A stretch of 64,000 nucleotides of DNA, taken from NCBI GenBank assembly GCA_041744575.1, contig JBGTKP010000007.1, forward strand, positions 30,888 through 94,887. Reading direction: 5' to 3'. The position numbers and the translations under genes were made by a program. How positions within the stretch are numbered: the first letter of the stretch is position 1; the number at the start of each line of letters is the position of its first letter. Source of the stretch: JTS-RE37 sp041744575. GTDB taxonomy: Bacteria > Bacteroidota > Bacteroidia > Flavobacteriales > Flavobacteriaceae. Below are positions 54,049 to 62,370 of the stretch, one piece after another. Under the pieces are notes generated by a model. That model worked only from the letters and a program-made list of their open reading frames with translations, was not told where the DNA came from and made no database searches.

Positions 54049-55161
54049 ATGAAAAATACAGACAGGAGGGCGTGGCTCCGCACGGTTGGACTTTCGGGAG
54101 GATTTGCCCTTTTTGGCGGCCTTGACCTGCTTTCAATGGAAAAAAGTGGGACAAATCCTGATAGTGATCAGCCCGTGAAATTAAACTCCAATGAGAATCC
54201 GTTTGGCCCTTCCAGAAAGGTTCGGGAAGTCCTTACAAGCTCTTTCGACATTGCATGTCGATATCCGTTTGAGGCAATGTCCGGACTGGTAGCAGCAATC
54301 GCTGAAAAAGAAGGACTGACAAAGGATCACGTGGTGATCACAGGTGGATCGACCGAAGGCCTGCACCTTGCCGGCCTGTTGTACGGGAGCAATGGTGGTG
54401 AGATCATCGCTGCCGACCCCACTTTTAATGCGCTGATGTCTTATGCTAAAAATTTCGGTGCAACCATCCACAGCGTCCCATTGAACAGTGCTATGGAACA
54501 CGATTTGGATGCGATGTCCATGAAAATAAATGATAAAACCGGACTTGTCTTTATCTGCAATCCGAATAATCCAACCGGCACACTCCTGGACAAGGATAAA
54601 CTCATGGATTTTTGCATTTCTCATGATAAGAAGGCGGTGATGTTCAGCGATGAAGCCTATTATGATTATATAACAGAACCAGACTACCCTTCTATGGTCG
54701 AACTGGTAAAAAAGGGGCGGAATGTGATCGTATCAAGAACATTCTCCAAGGTATACGGGATGGCCGGCTTGAGAATAGGTTACCTCCTGGCCACCCCTGA
54801 AACGGCGGGACGCCTGAAAGAAGGCGTCATGGCGATGAGTAATATCCTGGCCATTGAGGCTGCCAAAGCGGCCCTTGTAGATGATGATTTCTATAAATTC
54901 AGCCTGCAAAAGAATACAGCGGCCAAGGAACTTATCTACAAGAATTTGGATGACCTTGGGTTGGAGTATATTCCTTCCCACACCAATTTCGTATTCTTTA
55001 AAAGCGGTCGACCCATTGATGAACTCAATCAGGCGATGCGGAATGAAAATGTCCTTATAGGCCGGCCATTCCCACCAATGCTGGATTGGGCGAGAATCAG
55101 CACCGGCACCCTGGAACATGTTGCCCTTTTTAATACAGCGTTAAAGAAAGTAATGGCCTGA
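54049..55161 (+). CDS. Class I/II aminotransferase, histidinol-phosphate aminotransferase-like, Tat signal
   Basis: 370 residues. Family features: KLNSNENPFGPS, GSTEGLHLAGL, FICNPNNPTGT, SDEAYYDYI and the PLP lysine in SRTFSKVYGMAGLRIGY. It starts with a twin-arginine signal (DRRAWLRTVGLSGGFALFGG), so it should be folded with PLP in the cytoplasm and exported. Real HisC proteins are cytoplasmic, and no his genes are near, so a histidine-pathway role is unlikely. The amino donor and acceptor are unknown. Single gene. Confidence 0.88.
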   Translation: MKNTDRRAWLRTVGLSGGFALFGGLDLLSMEKSGTNPDSDQPVKLNSNENPFGPSRKVREVLTSSFDIACRYPFEAMSGLVAAIAEKEGLTKDHVVITGGSTEGLHLAGLLYGSNGGEIIAADPTFNALMSYAKNFGATIHSVPLNSAMEHDLDAMSMKINDKTGLVFICNPNNPTGTLLDKDKLMDFCISHDKKAVMFSDEAYYDYITEPDYPSMVELVKKGRNVIVSRTFSKVYGMAGLRIGYLLATPETAGRLKEGVMAMSNILAIEAAKAALVDDDFYKFSLQKNTAAKELIYKNLDDLGLEYIPSHTNFVFFKSGRPIDELNQAMRNENVLIGRPFPPMLDWARISTGTLEHVALFNTALKKVMA

Positions 55162-55417
55162 CCGATTTTAATTCCACTTGCTTTTGGATGCCCAATAAAC
55201 TTTCCTGCGATAACCTGCCAGGAGTGCTAACTTCTCAGATCATGACCTCCGGAAAGGGATTCAACCCACCGGAACCCATGTTTCCCTGCCTTCATTCCGC
55301 TTATCAGCCTTGTGCTTCATCCGGTCATCCTGAAAATCGTGACCTAGGTCTAATTTGCGGCTAAAATTTTATCACTTACCGAATTATTGCTGTCCTTTGT
55401 AGGAATAAGCCACATCC

Positions 55418-56281
55418 ATGTCTGAAAAGTTAGTCATTAATTTTACGCCTACCGGCATGATTCCCACCAAAAAAATGACCCCTCATGTTCCGGTGACCGC
55501 TCCGGAAATTATTGAGGATGTCCGCGCAGCCTGCGATCTGGGAATAAGCATGGTCCACCTTCACGCGAGGGATCCGGAATCCGGGATACCAACTTACAAA
55601 AAGGAAATCTATGCTGAGATCATCGGTGGGATCAGGGAATTTGCCCCGGAGCTCGTCATCTGTGTTTCCCTGAGCGGGCGGAATTTCAATCAACTGGAAG
55701 AACGTTCCGATTCATTGTTTCTTGATGGGGCATTAAAACCGGATATGGGCAGCCTTACTTTAAGTTCCCTCAATTTTAATTCGATCGCCAGTGTCAACAG
55801 TCCGGCCATGATCCAGGACCTTGCGGGTATCATGAAAGATAAGGGTATTGTTCCCGAACTTGAGGTGTTTGACAGTGGGATGATCAATTATGCCAGATTC
55901 CTTCAAAAGCGCAACCTGATCAATCCTCCTTACTATTTTAACCTGTTATTCGGCAATATCGCCTGTGCCCAGGCAAACCTGCTCCATACAGGGGTGATGA
56001 TGAATGACCTTCCGGAAAGTTCTGTTTGTAGCCTGGCGGGTATAGGCAATGCCCAGTTAATGATGAATTCCCTGGCCATAGCAATAGGCGCAGGGGTACG
56101 GGTGGGGCTTGAGGATAATATCTGGTATGATGATGAACGAACAGAACTCGCCAGCAATCTTTCCCTTCTTAAGAGGATTCATTTATTGGCCTCGGCTCAT
56201 GAAAGGGATATCATGACCCCGGAGGAACTGCGTGAAAAATTAGAATTAAATTCAGCCGCGGCCGGATATGGCAGGAGTTAA
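55418..56281 (+). CDS. BKACE family beta-keto acid cleavage enzyme (DUF849)
   Basis: 287 residues. The TIM-barrel BKACE fold is recognised by MVHLHARDPESGIPTYKKEIYAEII (zinc-binding His-x-His and the R-D-P loop, seen in overlapping pieces), VCVSLSGRN-like strand and the C-terminal GAGVRVGLEDNIWYD. BKACEs cleave a beta-keto acid with acetyl-CoA to acetoacetate and a CoA thioester. The N-terminal segment NFTPTGMIPTKKMTPHVPVT departs from the usual A-P-x-T-G version, so the substrate may be unusual. Its gene overlaps the following GNAT gene by 14 bases. Confidence 0.88.
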   Translation: MSEKLVINFTPTGMIPTKKMTPHVPVTAPEIIEDVRAACDLGISMVHLHARDPESGIPTYKKEIYAEIIGGIREFAPELVICVSLSGRNFNQLEERSDSLFLDGALKPDMGSLTLSSLNFNSIASVNSPAMIQDLAGIMKDKGIVPELEVFDSGMINYARFLQKRNLINPPYYFNLLFGNIACAQANLLHTGVMMNDLPESSVCSLAGIGNAQLMMNSLAIAIGAGVRVGLEDNIWYDDERTELASNLSLLKRIHLLASAHERDIMTPEELREKLELNSAAAGYGRS

Positions 56282-56936
56282 ATTCAAGGACATGACCAAA
56301 CTTTTGGAAAAGGAGAAATACTATAAATTTCAGATGGTTTGGAAACGCCTCAACCATGGATTATTCCTTTTCAGCCTCCGAAATTTCATGACCCGCTTCG
56401 GCCTGGATTTTGACCCTTATTACTGGGAGCAGGAAGGACTGCAGCAAAGCAGTGAGCCCGCGATCAGGGGGGGTGATGAAAACTACATCGTGGCAGAAAT
56501 ATCCCCGGAAGAAACTTCCATTTTGAATAATATAATGGGGATGGATGGGGAACAAATCAGGAAGGCCGTAGAGGGGGGTCAATTGTGTATCGGTCTTAAA
56601 CATGAAGGGGTCATAGCAGCCCTTATGTTTGCCGAATTAAATGATTTTGTATACAAAAACCGGTCTTTTTTACTGAAGCCGGGTGAGGCTTACCTGCTTA
56701 ATATGTACACTTTTGAGGCGTACAGGGGTAAGAATTTGGCGCCGTATCTGCGTTATCACAGCTATAAAGTATTGGAAAAAAAAGGATACCCTACAATTTA
56801 CAGTATTACCGCATATTTCAATAAATCTTCCCTGAAATTCAAACAAAAATTAAATGTGCGTCACCTGAAGCTCTTTATGTACATCGGGATCTTTAAAAGA
56901 ATTCATTGGAATGTCAAATTGAAAACCTTTAAATAA
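56268..56936 (+). CDS. GNAT-like N-acyltransferase
   Basis: 222 residues. The second half has a GNAT core: LCIGLKHEGVIAALMFAEL, LLNMYTFEAYRGKNLAPYLRYHSYKVLEKKGY (acetyl-CoA loop R-G-K-N-L-A, read in parts) and YSITAYFNKSSLKFKQKLN near the end. The N-terminal third is a basic helical region of unknown role. It overlaps the BKACE gene if ATG 56268 is used; ATG 56292 would begin 10 bases after that gene's stop. The shared transcript suggests the two act on the same compound. The substrate is unknown. Confidence 0.7.
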   Translation: MAGVKFKDMTKLLEKEKYYKFQMVWKRLNHGLFLFSLRNFMTRFGLDFDPYYWEQEGLQQSSEPAIRGGDENYIVAEISPEETSILNNIMGMDGEQIRKAVEGGQLCIGLKHEGVIAALMFAELNDFVYKNRSFLLKPGEAYLLNMYTFEAYRGKNLAPYLRYHSYKVLEKKGYPTIYSITAYFNKSSLKFKQKLNVRHLKLFMYIGIFKRIHWNVKLKTFK

Positions 56937-57082
56937 CCCTCGGTTTTCCATGAATGCTCGCTAGGATGGCATAATTTTTGGCATATGCTGATGGCAGCAG
57001 ATTCAGAGCGTGTTTCGATTCATCAAATTGGGAATTTCGATAAACGGTAAGATACATGTAGCTGCATAAGAATCTAGAAAAA

Positions 57083-57175
57083 ATGTCTAAAAAGTCGACA
57101 CCCACCTATATCCTCTATGCGGTCTGCTGCGGTTGTATCCTCGGCTCCCTTTACATCATTTTTTTTATGATCTAG
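57083..57175 (+). CDS. Putative 30-residue single-pass membrane protein
   Basis: ATG-to-TAG frame encoding MSKKSTPTYILYAVCCGCIL then GSLYIIFFMI. A short basic N-terminus (KK) is followed by a hydrophobic helix with three cysteines in C-C-G-C. The layout matches the putative micro-protein at 1020-1115. It lies in a 445-base stretch between annotated genes with no other candidate gene. No family is recognised. Confidence 0.42.
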   Translation: MSKKSTPTYILYAVCCGCILGSLYIIFFMI

Positions 57176-57381
57176 CCCAGTTATCATGTATTTAAACAAG
57201 ACAGGGCCCACTTCGTGCAACCTGGTATTGCTCGGAGCCTGGTCCTTCAGTCCGGAAACCATGGTTTGCAATATGCCCCTCAGTTTCCCGTTTCTGTACT
57301 AATGTATTACGCCTCATCGGGTGGAAGGCCTTGAAAATTTGATTGTTACAGGAAGCGTATAAACTATTTCACGGTAATGCT

Positions 57382-58230
57382 ATGCTGTATTTAAACCATC
57401 GCACAATACGTTCCTCCGGTCTCAGGACCCTGTTTATGATAACCTGCCTGCTGGCCCTTATTCCGGCAAGGGGAGGCTGTTCAGATTTAAATTCCACGAG
57501 ACCCATAAATATACGGTCCTCCATTACGATCACAGCTCCGAACAACTCAACGGTCTGGACCATCCCGAGTACTGTTGAAATCAAATGGAAAACTCAGAAT
57601 ATCCCCGCATCGCGATCTATCAAGTTCTATCTAATTAAGGATGATGTCGTGGAACAGGAACTCGGTGTATTTCCTAACGGTGGACAGGCCAGTGGTGTTA
57701 AGCTCAACAGAGGATTGCAGGCAGGCAGTAATTATAGAGTGATGGCCATTGAGTTATTCCCGGATGATAAAACCAGCATTGCTAAATTTGCCACTCCCTT
57801 TTTTACTATGGTCAAGGAAAGGCCTAAAGGTGAACAGGTCACCGCTGCCTCCGTTATTCCGGCGGTGGAGACACCACGCCAAACCTTTGATGGCAGGAAT
57901 ATTAACTACGTAAGTGAACTGACCGTAGACAATGAACACATCCGCATCAACTTATGGGACCACGGAAGAAAGGATGGGGACATTGTATCCATTTACCTGA
58001 ATGGGGAAGCCATTGTTTCTCGTCATTCATTGACTTACAATAAAGAACCTTTTGAACTTCTGCTAGACAGCGGGAAGGCAAATGACCTCTTCCTCTATGC
58101 CCACAATCTTGGAGAATTTCCTCCCAATACTGTGTCCATTGAAATAAAGGATGATTCCTCATCTGAAAACATCATTCTGAATTCAGACCTCAAGAGTTGT
58201 GAAGCGGTGCTGATCACAGTTAAAGAGTAA
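57382..58230 (+). CDS. Lipoprotein with Kre9/KNH-like domain
   Basis: 282 residues. The signal peptide ends in a lipobox-like RGGC. Residues about 50-145 resemble the Ser-Thr-rich GPI-anchored (Kre9/KNH) beta domain: ITITAPNNSTVWTIPSTVEI, then IKFYLIKDD and FATPFFTM. A second beta domain follows (about 185-282), with YLNGEAIVSRHSL, NDLFLYAHNLGEFPPNTV and LNSDLKSCEAVLITV. The protein should be at the cell surface; its ligand is unknown. A homologous fragment of the C-terminal domain lies at 62035-62238. ATG 57382 gives a proper positive N-region; TTG 57343 is unlikely. Confidence 0.72.
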   Translation: MLYLNHRTIRSSGLRTLFMITCLLALIPARGGCSDLNSTRPINIRSSITITAPNNSTVWTIPSTVEIKWKTQNIPASRSIKFYLIKDDVVEQELGVFPNGGQASGVKLNRGLQAGSNYRVMAIELFPDDKTSIAKFATPFFTMVKERPKGEQVTAASVIPAVETPRQTFDGRNINYVSELTVDNEHIRINLWDHGRKDGDIVSIYLNGEAIVSRHSLTYNKEPFELLLDSGKANDLFLYAHNLGEFPPNTVSIEIKDDSSSENIILNSDLKSCEAVLITVKE

Positions 58231-58411
58231 GAACCTCAGAAGTTTTTACATGCCCAAAACTTTCTTGTCCCGCCTTTAAAGCTACCCTCAGGTGACTGCC
58301 AGTGGCCGTTTGATGTCGGTTTAAATTGAAGGAAAGTATAACCCCCCGCTTCGAAGGTTGCCACAGCCCTTATTCCCGGTAATAAAAAAATAGCTATTTT
58401 CATTGTAAAAG

Positions 58412-59740
58412 ATGGCGGCTATGGGTACAAGAAGGGCATTTATCAAAAACATCGGAGCGGTTTCAGCTGCAACGGCCTTCCCGCTGGGAAAAATGGAGGC
58501 ATCATCTTACCGTGTTGGCGAGCCTGAGGTCAGGATTGGCCTCATTGGCGTCAATGGTATGGGTTGGGCAGATCTGAACTCCTTTCTGAAGAATGCAGGA
58601 ACGAGGGTTACTGCGCTCTGCGATGTGGATGCAACTTTGTTGAGGCGGCGGGCTTTGGAAATTGAAGCACAAACCGGAAGCCGCCCTGATATCTTTAACA
58701 ACCATGAAGATTTACTGAAATTTAAGGACTTAGATGCTGTTATCATTGGCACGCCGGATCACTGGCATTGTAAACTTTTTACCGATGCCTGCATCGCGGG
58801 AAAGGATATCTATGTTGAAAAACCCATTGCGAATAGTATCGCAGAGGCCAGTATCATGGTAAAGGCAGCAAGGAAATACAAGCGGGTGGTTCAGGTCGGA
58901 CAATGGCAGAGAAGTGATCCGCATTGGGATACGGCCCTTGCCTATCTGGACAGCGGGATGTTAGGGCATATCCGACAGGTAAAAGCTTGGGCTGACGTAA
59001 ATTACGGGCGTGGATTTGAAGTAGTTCCAGATACCACACCTCCGGAAGGTGTCGACTATAACCGGTGGTTGGGACCGGCTCCTGCGCGTCCTTTCAATGC
59101 CAACAGATTTCACGGTTCATTCCGGTATTTCTGGGAGTACGCCGGGGGTCTGATGACAGATTGGGGGGTTCATATGATTGATATGGTTCTCGCCGGGATG
59201 AAAGCAAAGGCTCCGCTTTCTGTCGTTGCCATAGGGGGCAAGCTGGCATTCCCGGACAACGCGGCAGAAACCCCTGATACGCTCACTGTTGTTTACGATT
59301 TCGGTAATTTCAGTTTTATCTGGGAGCAATTCATGGCGATGGGTACCTCACCCTACCTTGATGAAAGCGGTGAGCCGGGAGTCGCCTTTATCGGGGAGAA
59401 GGGTATTCTCGCGATCAATCGTGCCAGCTGGAAGGTCATTCCACTTCAGGAGGACGGAAAATATCTCACTGAAGCCATACCGCCGAGACGAAGTTGGGAA
59501 AACGGCCTGGACGCCCATACCAGAAACTTCCTGGAGTGCATTAAAAATCGTAAGGATCCCAACTGCACAATAGAGATGGGAAGAGACGCCGCCCTGGTGG
59601 CCCATTTGGGAAATATAGCCTATCGTAGCGGTCAGAAGCTTGAATGGGACGCAAAAAGCCAAAGCATATCAAATCTAAGCGGTCAGGAAAAATATCTTCA
59701 GCCGGTCTACCGGGCACCCTGGAAAATATGGGAGGGATAA
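58412..59740 (+). CDS. Gfo/Idh/MocA family oxidoreductase, Tat signal
   Basis: 442 residues. The N-terminus carries a twin-arginine signal (GTRRAFIKNIGAVSAATAFP), so export with bound NAD(P) is expected. The Rossmann start IGLIGVNGMGWADL and the dihydrodipicolinate-reductase-like EKPI motif (IYVEKPIANSIAEA) are typical, as is GGLMTDWGVHMIDMVLAG in the C-terminal domain. Many exported members in Bacteroidota are linked to sugar metabolism. The substrate is unknown. Single gene with a weak promoter region. Confidence 0.92.
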   Translation: MAAMGTRRAFIKNIGAVSAATAFPLGKMEASSYRVGEPEVRIGLIGVNGMGWADLNSFLKNAGTRVTALCDVDATLLRRRALEIEAQTGSRPDIFNNHEDLLKFKDLDAVIIGTPDHWHCKLFTDACIAGKDIYVEKPIANSIAEASIMVKAARKYKRVVQVGQWQRSDPHWDTALAYLDSGMLGHIRQVKAWADVNYGRGFEVVPDTTPPEGVDYNRWLGPAPARPFNANRFHGSFRYFWEYAGGLMTDWGVHMIDMVLAGMKAKAPLSVVAIGGKLAFPDNAAETPDTLTVVYDFGNFSFIWEQFMAMGTSPYLDESGEPGVAFIGEKGILAINRASWKVIPLQEDGKYLTEAIPPRRSWENGLDAHTRNFLECIKNRKDPNCTIEMGRDAALVAHLGNIAYRSGQKLEWDAKSQSISNLSGQEKYLQPVYRAPWKIWEG

Positions 59741-59972
59741 CACCACTGTTTACTTTATGAAGACCAGGCCCTGCAACTTAGGTGAAGCTGAGAGGATCGT
59801 TGTCAGCTCAATGTCCGAAGAATGAATGAATGAATAGTTGAAAGTGGTTTCGGTCGTTGCGGATGATCCATTTTCCATTCTGTCTCTCCTCTTACGGAAT
59901 TCGGCATTCGTATTATTAAATCGTACTTTGTAATTAATTGTCGCATGTGTACCATTTAATACCATTTTTAAG

Positions 59973-61199
59973 ATGAAACTTGACCTGCCATTTGTACGCG
60001 CCCAATTCCCGGCATTTTCGGAACCTTTGCTAAATCGATGGGCATTTTTTGAAAATGCCGGCGGATCATATCCTTGCAAACAATTCATTCAGCTTCTGAC
60101 CGACTTCTATCTTAAAAACAAAGTACAGCCCTATTATCCATATCCGGCTTCCATGCAGGCAGGAGAAATGATGGAGACTTCGTACAGGCGTATGGCCGAA
60201 TATCTAAATGTGGATGCCACTGAGATCCATTTCGGACCAACCACCACACAGAATGTGTATGTACTGGCCAATGCGATGCGGCCCATGTGGAAGGATGGGG
60301 ACGAGATCATTGTTTCCTGTCAGGATCATGAGGCCAATGCAGGCGCTTGGCGGAAATTAGGAGAACGCGGCATCAAAATTGTCGAGTGGCACGTGCATAA
60401 GGATACGGGTGTATTGAACATCGAAGACTTAAAAGCCCTGTTTTCGGCAAAGACCAAAATGGTGGCTTTCCCCCATTGTTCAAATCTTATCGGCCATATG
60501 AACCCTGTCCGCGAAATAAGCGAGATGGCCCATACCCATGGAGCCTTATCAATTGTGGATGGCGTTGCCGGCGCCCCGCACGGCTTTCCTGATATGAAGG
60601 ATTTAAAGGCTGATATTTATCTTTTTTCATTGTATAAGACCTTTGGACCACATCTGGGCCTAATGTTTGTTGATAAGGAGCTGATTCACAAAATGGAAAA
60701 CCAGTCTCATTTTTTCAAAGCGGGAATTACCAGGAACATGCTAACTCCGGCAGGGCCCGATCATGCGCAAATCGGAGCAGCCAGCGGGATATTGGACTAT
60801 TTGGATGCCGTTTACGAACATCATTTTGATAAAGCCGCAATCCCTGCTCAAAGAAACCGTGCACTTAATGTACTCTTCCACGAGCACGAACAAGCCTTGT
60901 TAAGTGGATTGCTCGATTTTTTAAACTCGAGGGACGATGTTAGAATCGTAGGCCCGGAACGGGCAGAGGCCAGGGCGCCAACAGTTTCTATCCTGCCCCT
61001 CCGTAAAAATATCAACGAAGTGTATACCACCCTCACCGCTCATAAACTAATGGTGGGAAAAGGTAATTTTTACGCTGTCCGCCCATTGATCGATATGGGA
61101 ATCCCAGAAGATCCGGGCGTGATCAGGATGTCATTTTTGCATTATACCAGCCTGGAGGAAATCGATCAGTTAATCGCGGGCTTAAGTGCTGCGTTGTAA
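59973..61199 (+). CDS. Class V aminotransferase / cysteine desulfurase-like enzyme
   Basis: 408 residues. Fold-type I PLP enzyme of the aminotransferase class V group: FFENAGGSYPC at the N-terminus, GPTTTQNVYVLANAM, DHEANAGAW and the PLP lysine in LFSLYKTFGPHLG. It resembles cysteine desulfurases and isopenicillin-N-epimerase-like proteins, but the active-site cysteine loop of SufS is not evident, so desulfurase activity is not assured. No suf or isc genes lie near. Convergent with the truncated comM gene 27 bases away. Confidence 0.88.
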   Translation: MKLDLPFVRAQFPAFSEPLLNRWAFFENAGGSYPCKQFIQLLTDFYLKNKVQPYYPYPASMQAGEMMETSYRRMAEYLNVDATEIHFGPTTTQNVYVLANAMRPMWKDGDEIIVSCQDHEANAGAWRKLGERGIKIVEWHVHKDTGVLNIEDLKALFSAKTKMVAFPHCSNLIGHMNPVREISEMAHTHGALSIVDGVAGAPHGFPDMKDLKADIYLFSLYKTFGPHLGLMFVDKELIHKMENQSHFFKAGITRNMLTPAGPDHAQIGAASGILDYLDAVYEHHFDKAAIPAQRNRALNVLFHEHEQALLSGLLDFLNSRDDVRIVGPERAEARAPTVSILPLRKNINEVYTTLTAHKLMVGKGNFYAVRPLIDMGIPEDPGVIRMSFLHYTSLEEIDQLIAGLSAAL

Positions 61200-61226
61200 T
61201 ATTTTACGAAGTACGAAGTACTTGCA

Positions 61227-61946
61227 TCATCCCAACCAGCCCTTCCTATCCAAACTCCTGTACTGAATGGCTTCGGCGATATGATCTCCTTTGATAGCGG
61301 TTGATCCGCCAAGGTCGGCTATGGTCCCTGCTACTTTGAGCATACGGTCATAGGCTCTTGCCGATAGATTCAGGCGTTCCATGGCGTTTTTCAGAAGGGA
61401 TTTGGAGGCTTCATCCAAAGTACAATACGCCCTGACCTGCCTGCTCCCCATCCGTGCATTGTAATGGATACCGAGGCCACATCCGGAGGCTGTGACGGCA
61501 TCTGCAAATCGCTTTGTTTGTAATTCCCGGGCTCGCGTAACCCGTTCCCGGATCGTGATGCTCCCCTCCCCTTTCCGTTCTTCAGATAATTTCTCAAAAG
61601 GTACCGGGGTTACCTCAATATGAATATCAATGCGGTCTAATAAAGGTCCTGAGATCTTCCCCAAATACCGTTTCATTTCCATTGGAGATGAAGTAACGGG
61701 TGCATCCGGATCGTTGAAATAGCCGGATGGACTTAGATTCATACTTGCAGCCAACATAAAAATACTCGGGTAAGTCACAGTAAATCTGGCTCGTGATATA
61801 CTGACTTCGCGATCCTCCAGCGGCTGGCGGAGTACTTCGAGAACCCCGCGTTTGAATTCAGGCACTTCGTCCAAAAAAAGCACTCCATTGTGAGATAAAG
61901 ATATTTCTCCCGATTGCGGATAGGTACCCCCTCCTACCAAGGCCAC
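61227..61946 (-). pseudogene. comM: ComM/YifB Mg-chelatase-like ATPase, 5' half deleted
   Basis: 239 residues against about 510 in full-length ComM. The remaining part is well conserved: ALVGGGTYPQSGEISLSHNG, GVLFLDEVPEFKRGVLEVLR, PLLDRIDIHIEVTPVPFEKL and the C-terminal LNLSARAYDRMLKVAGTIADL and IAEAIQYRSLDRKGWLG. Missing are the N-terminal Lon-like domain and the Walker A region. The homology begins at the ITDVALVGGG position, and beyond it the frame reaches a TAA within 10 codons. ComM drives branch migration during natural transformation. A full product cannot be made from this gene. Confidence 0.85.
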
Positions 61947-62034
61947 ATCTGTTATTCTATCTAATGTATATAATTAAAAATAATAGACGAAATAGCGGAC
62001 CACTGGTAACAAAGAACATAATGTAACCGAATAA

Positions 62035-62238
62035 ACACTAACATACAGGAACGAACATTTTGATTTAAAGCTGAATCCCAACAAACCGAATGACCTTTTC
62101 CTATATGCGCACAACCTGGGGAAATTTCCACCAAATACCGTGGCCATTGAGATAGTCGATGGGTCGGAATCCGAAAATACTGTTTTGAATTCCGATCTGA
62201 AGAGTTGAGAAGCGGTCCTTATAAAAGTGGACGACTGA
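62035..62238 (+). pseudogene. Fragment homologous to the C-terminal domain of the 57.4 kb lipoprotein
   Basis: One frame reads TLTYRNEHFDLKLNPNKPND, then LFLYAHNLGKFPPNTVAIEI and ENTVLNSDLKS, a TGA stop at 62206-62208, and after it EAVLIKVDD with a final TGA at 62236-62238. The intact gene at 57382-58230 reads SLTYNKEPFELLLDSGKAND, LFLYAHNLGEFPPNTVSIEI and LNSDLKSCEAVLITVKE. The cysteine codon of that gene is thus a stop codon here. About 65 residues remain with no start codon. Confidence 0.75.
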
Positions 62239-62317
62239 TTAAATCTCCACTATGGGACCGGGGCGTTCCATCCGGGATTGGCTCCTAAATGCTTCTAATA
62301 AACCCGGACCGATATAT

Positions 62318-62349
62318 AAAAAACGGAGACCCTGTAAAAAGGCCTCCGT
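62318..62349 (-). terminator. Rho-independent terminator of the metalloprotease gene
   Basis: On the minus strand ACGGAGGCC pairs with GGTCTCCGT (nine pairs, one of them G-U) around a nine-base loop and is followed by six T. The G-U pair forms only in minus-strand RNA, which fits termination of the gene ending at 62371. Confidence 0.75.
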
Positions 62350-62370
62350 CCGGTGGATGATTGTTAACTT

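Noticed and set aside
54049..55161. Assignment of this gene as hisC of histidine biosynthesis
   Set aside because: The Tat signal and the absence of other his genes argue against it.
57186..57302. 38-residue plus-strand frame after the micro-protein
   Set aside because: Composition is not membrane-like or family-like and there is no start context; likely chance.
59820..59845. Tandem ATGA repeats (GAATGAATGAATGAATAG)
   Set aside because: Only three to four units of four bases in non-coding sequence; too small to be called a functional repeat.
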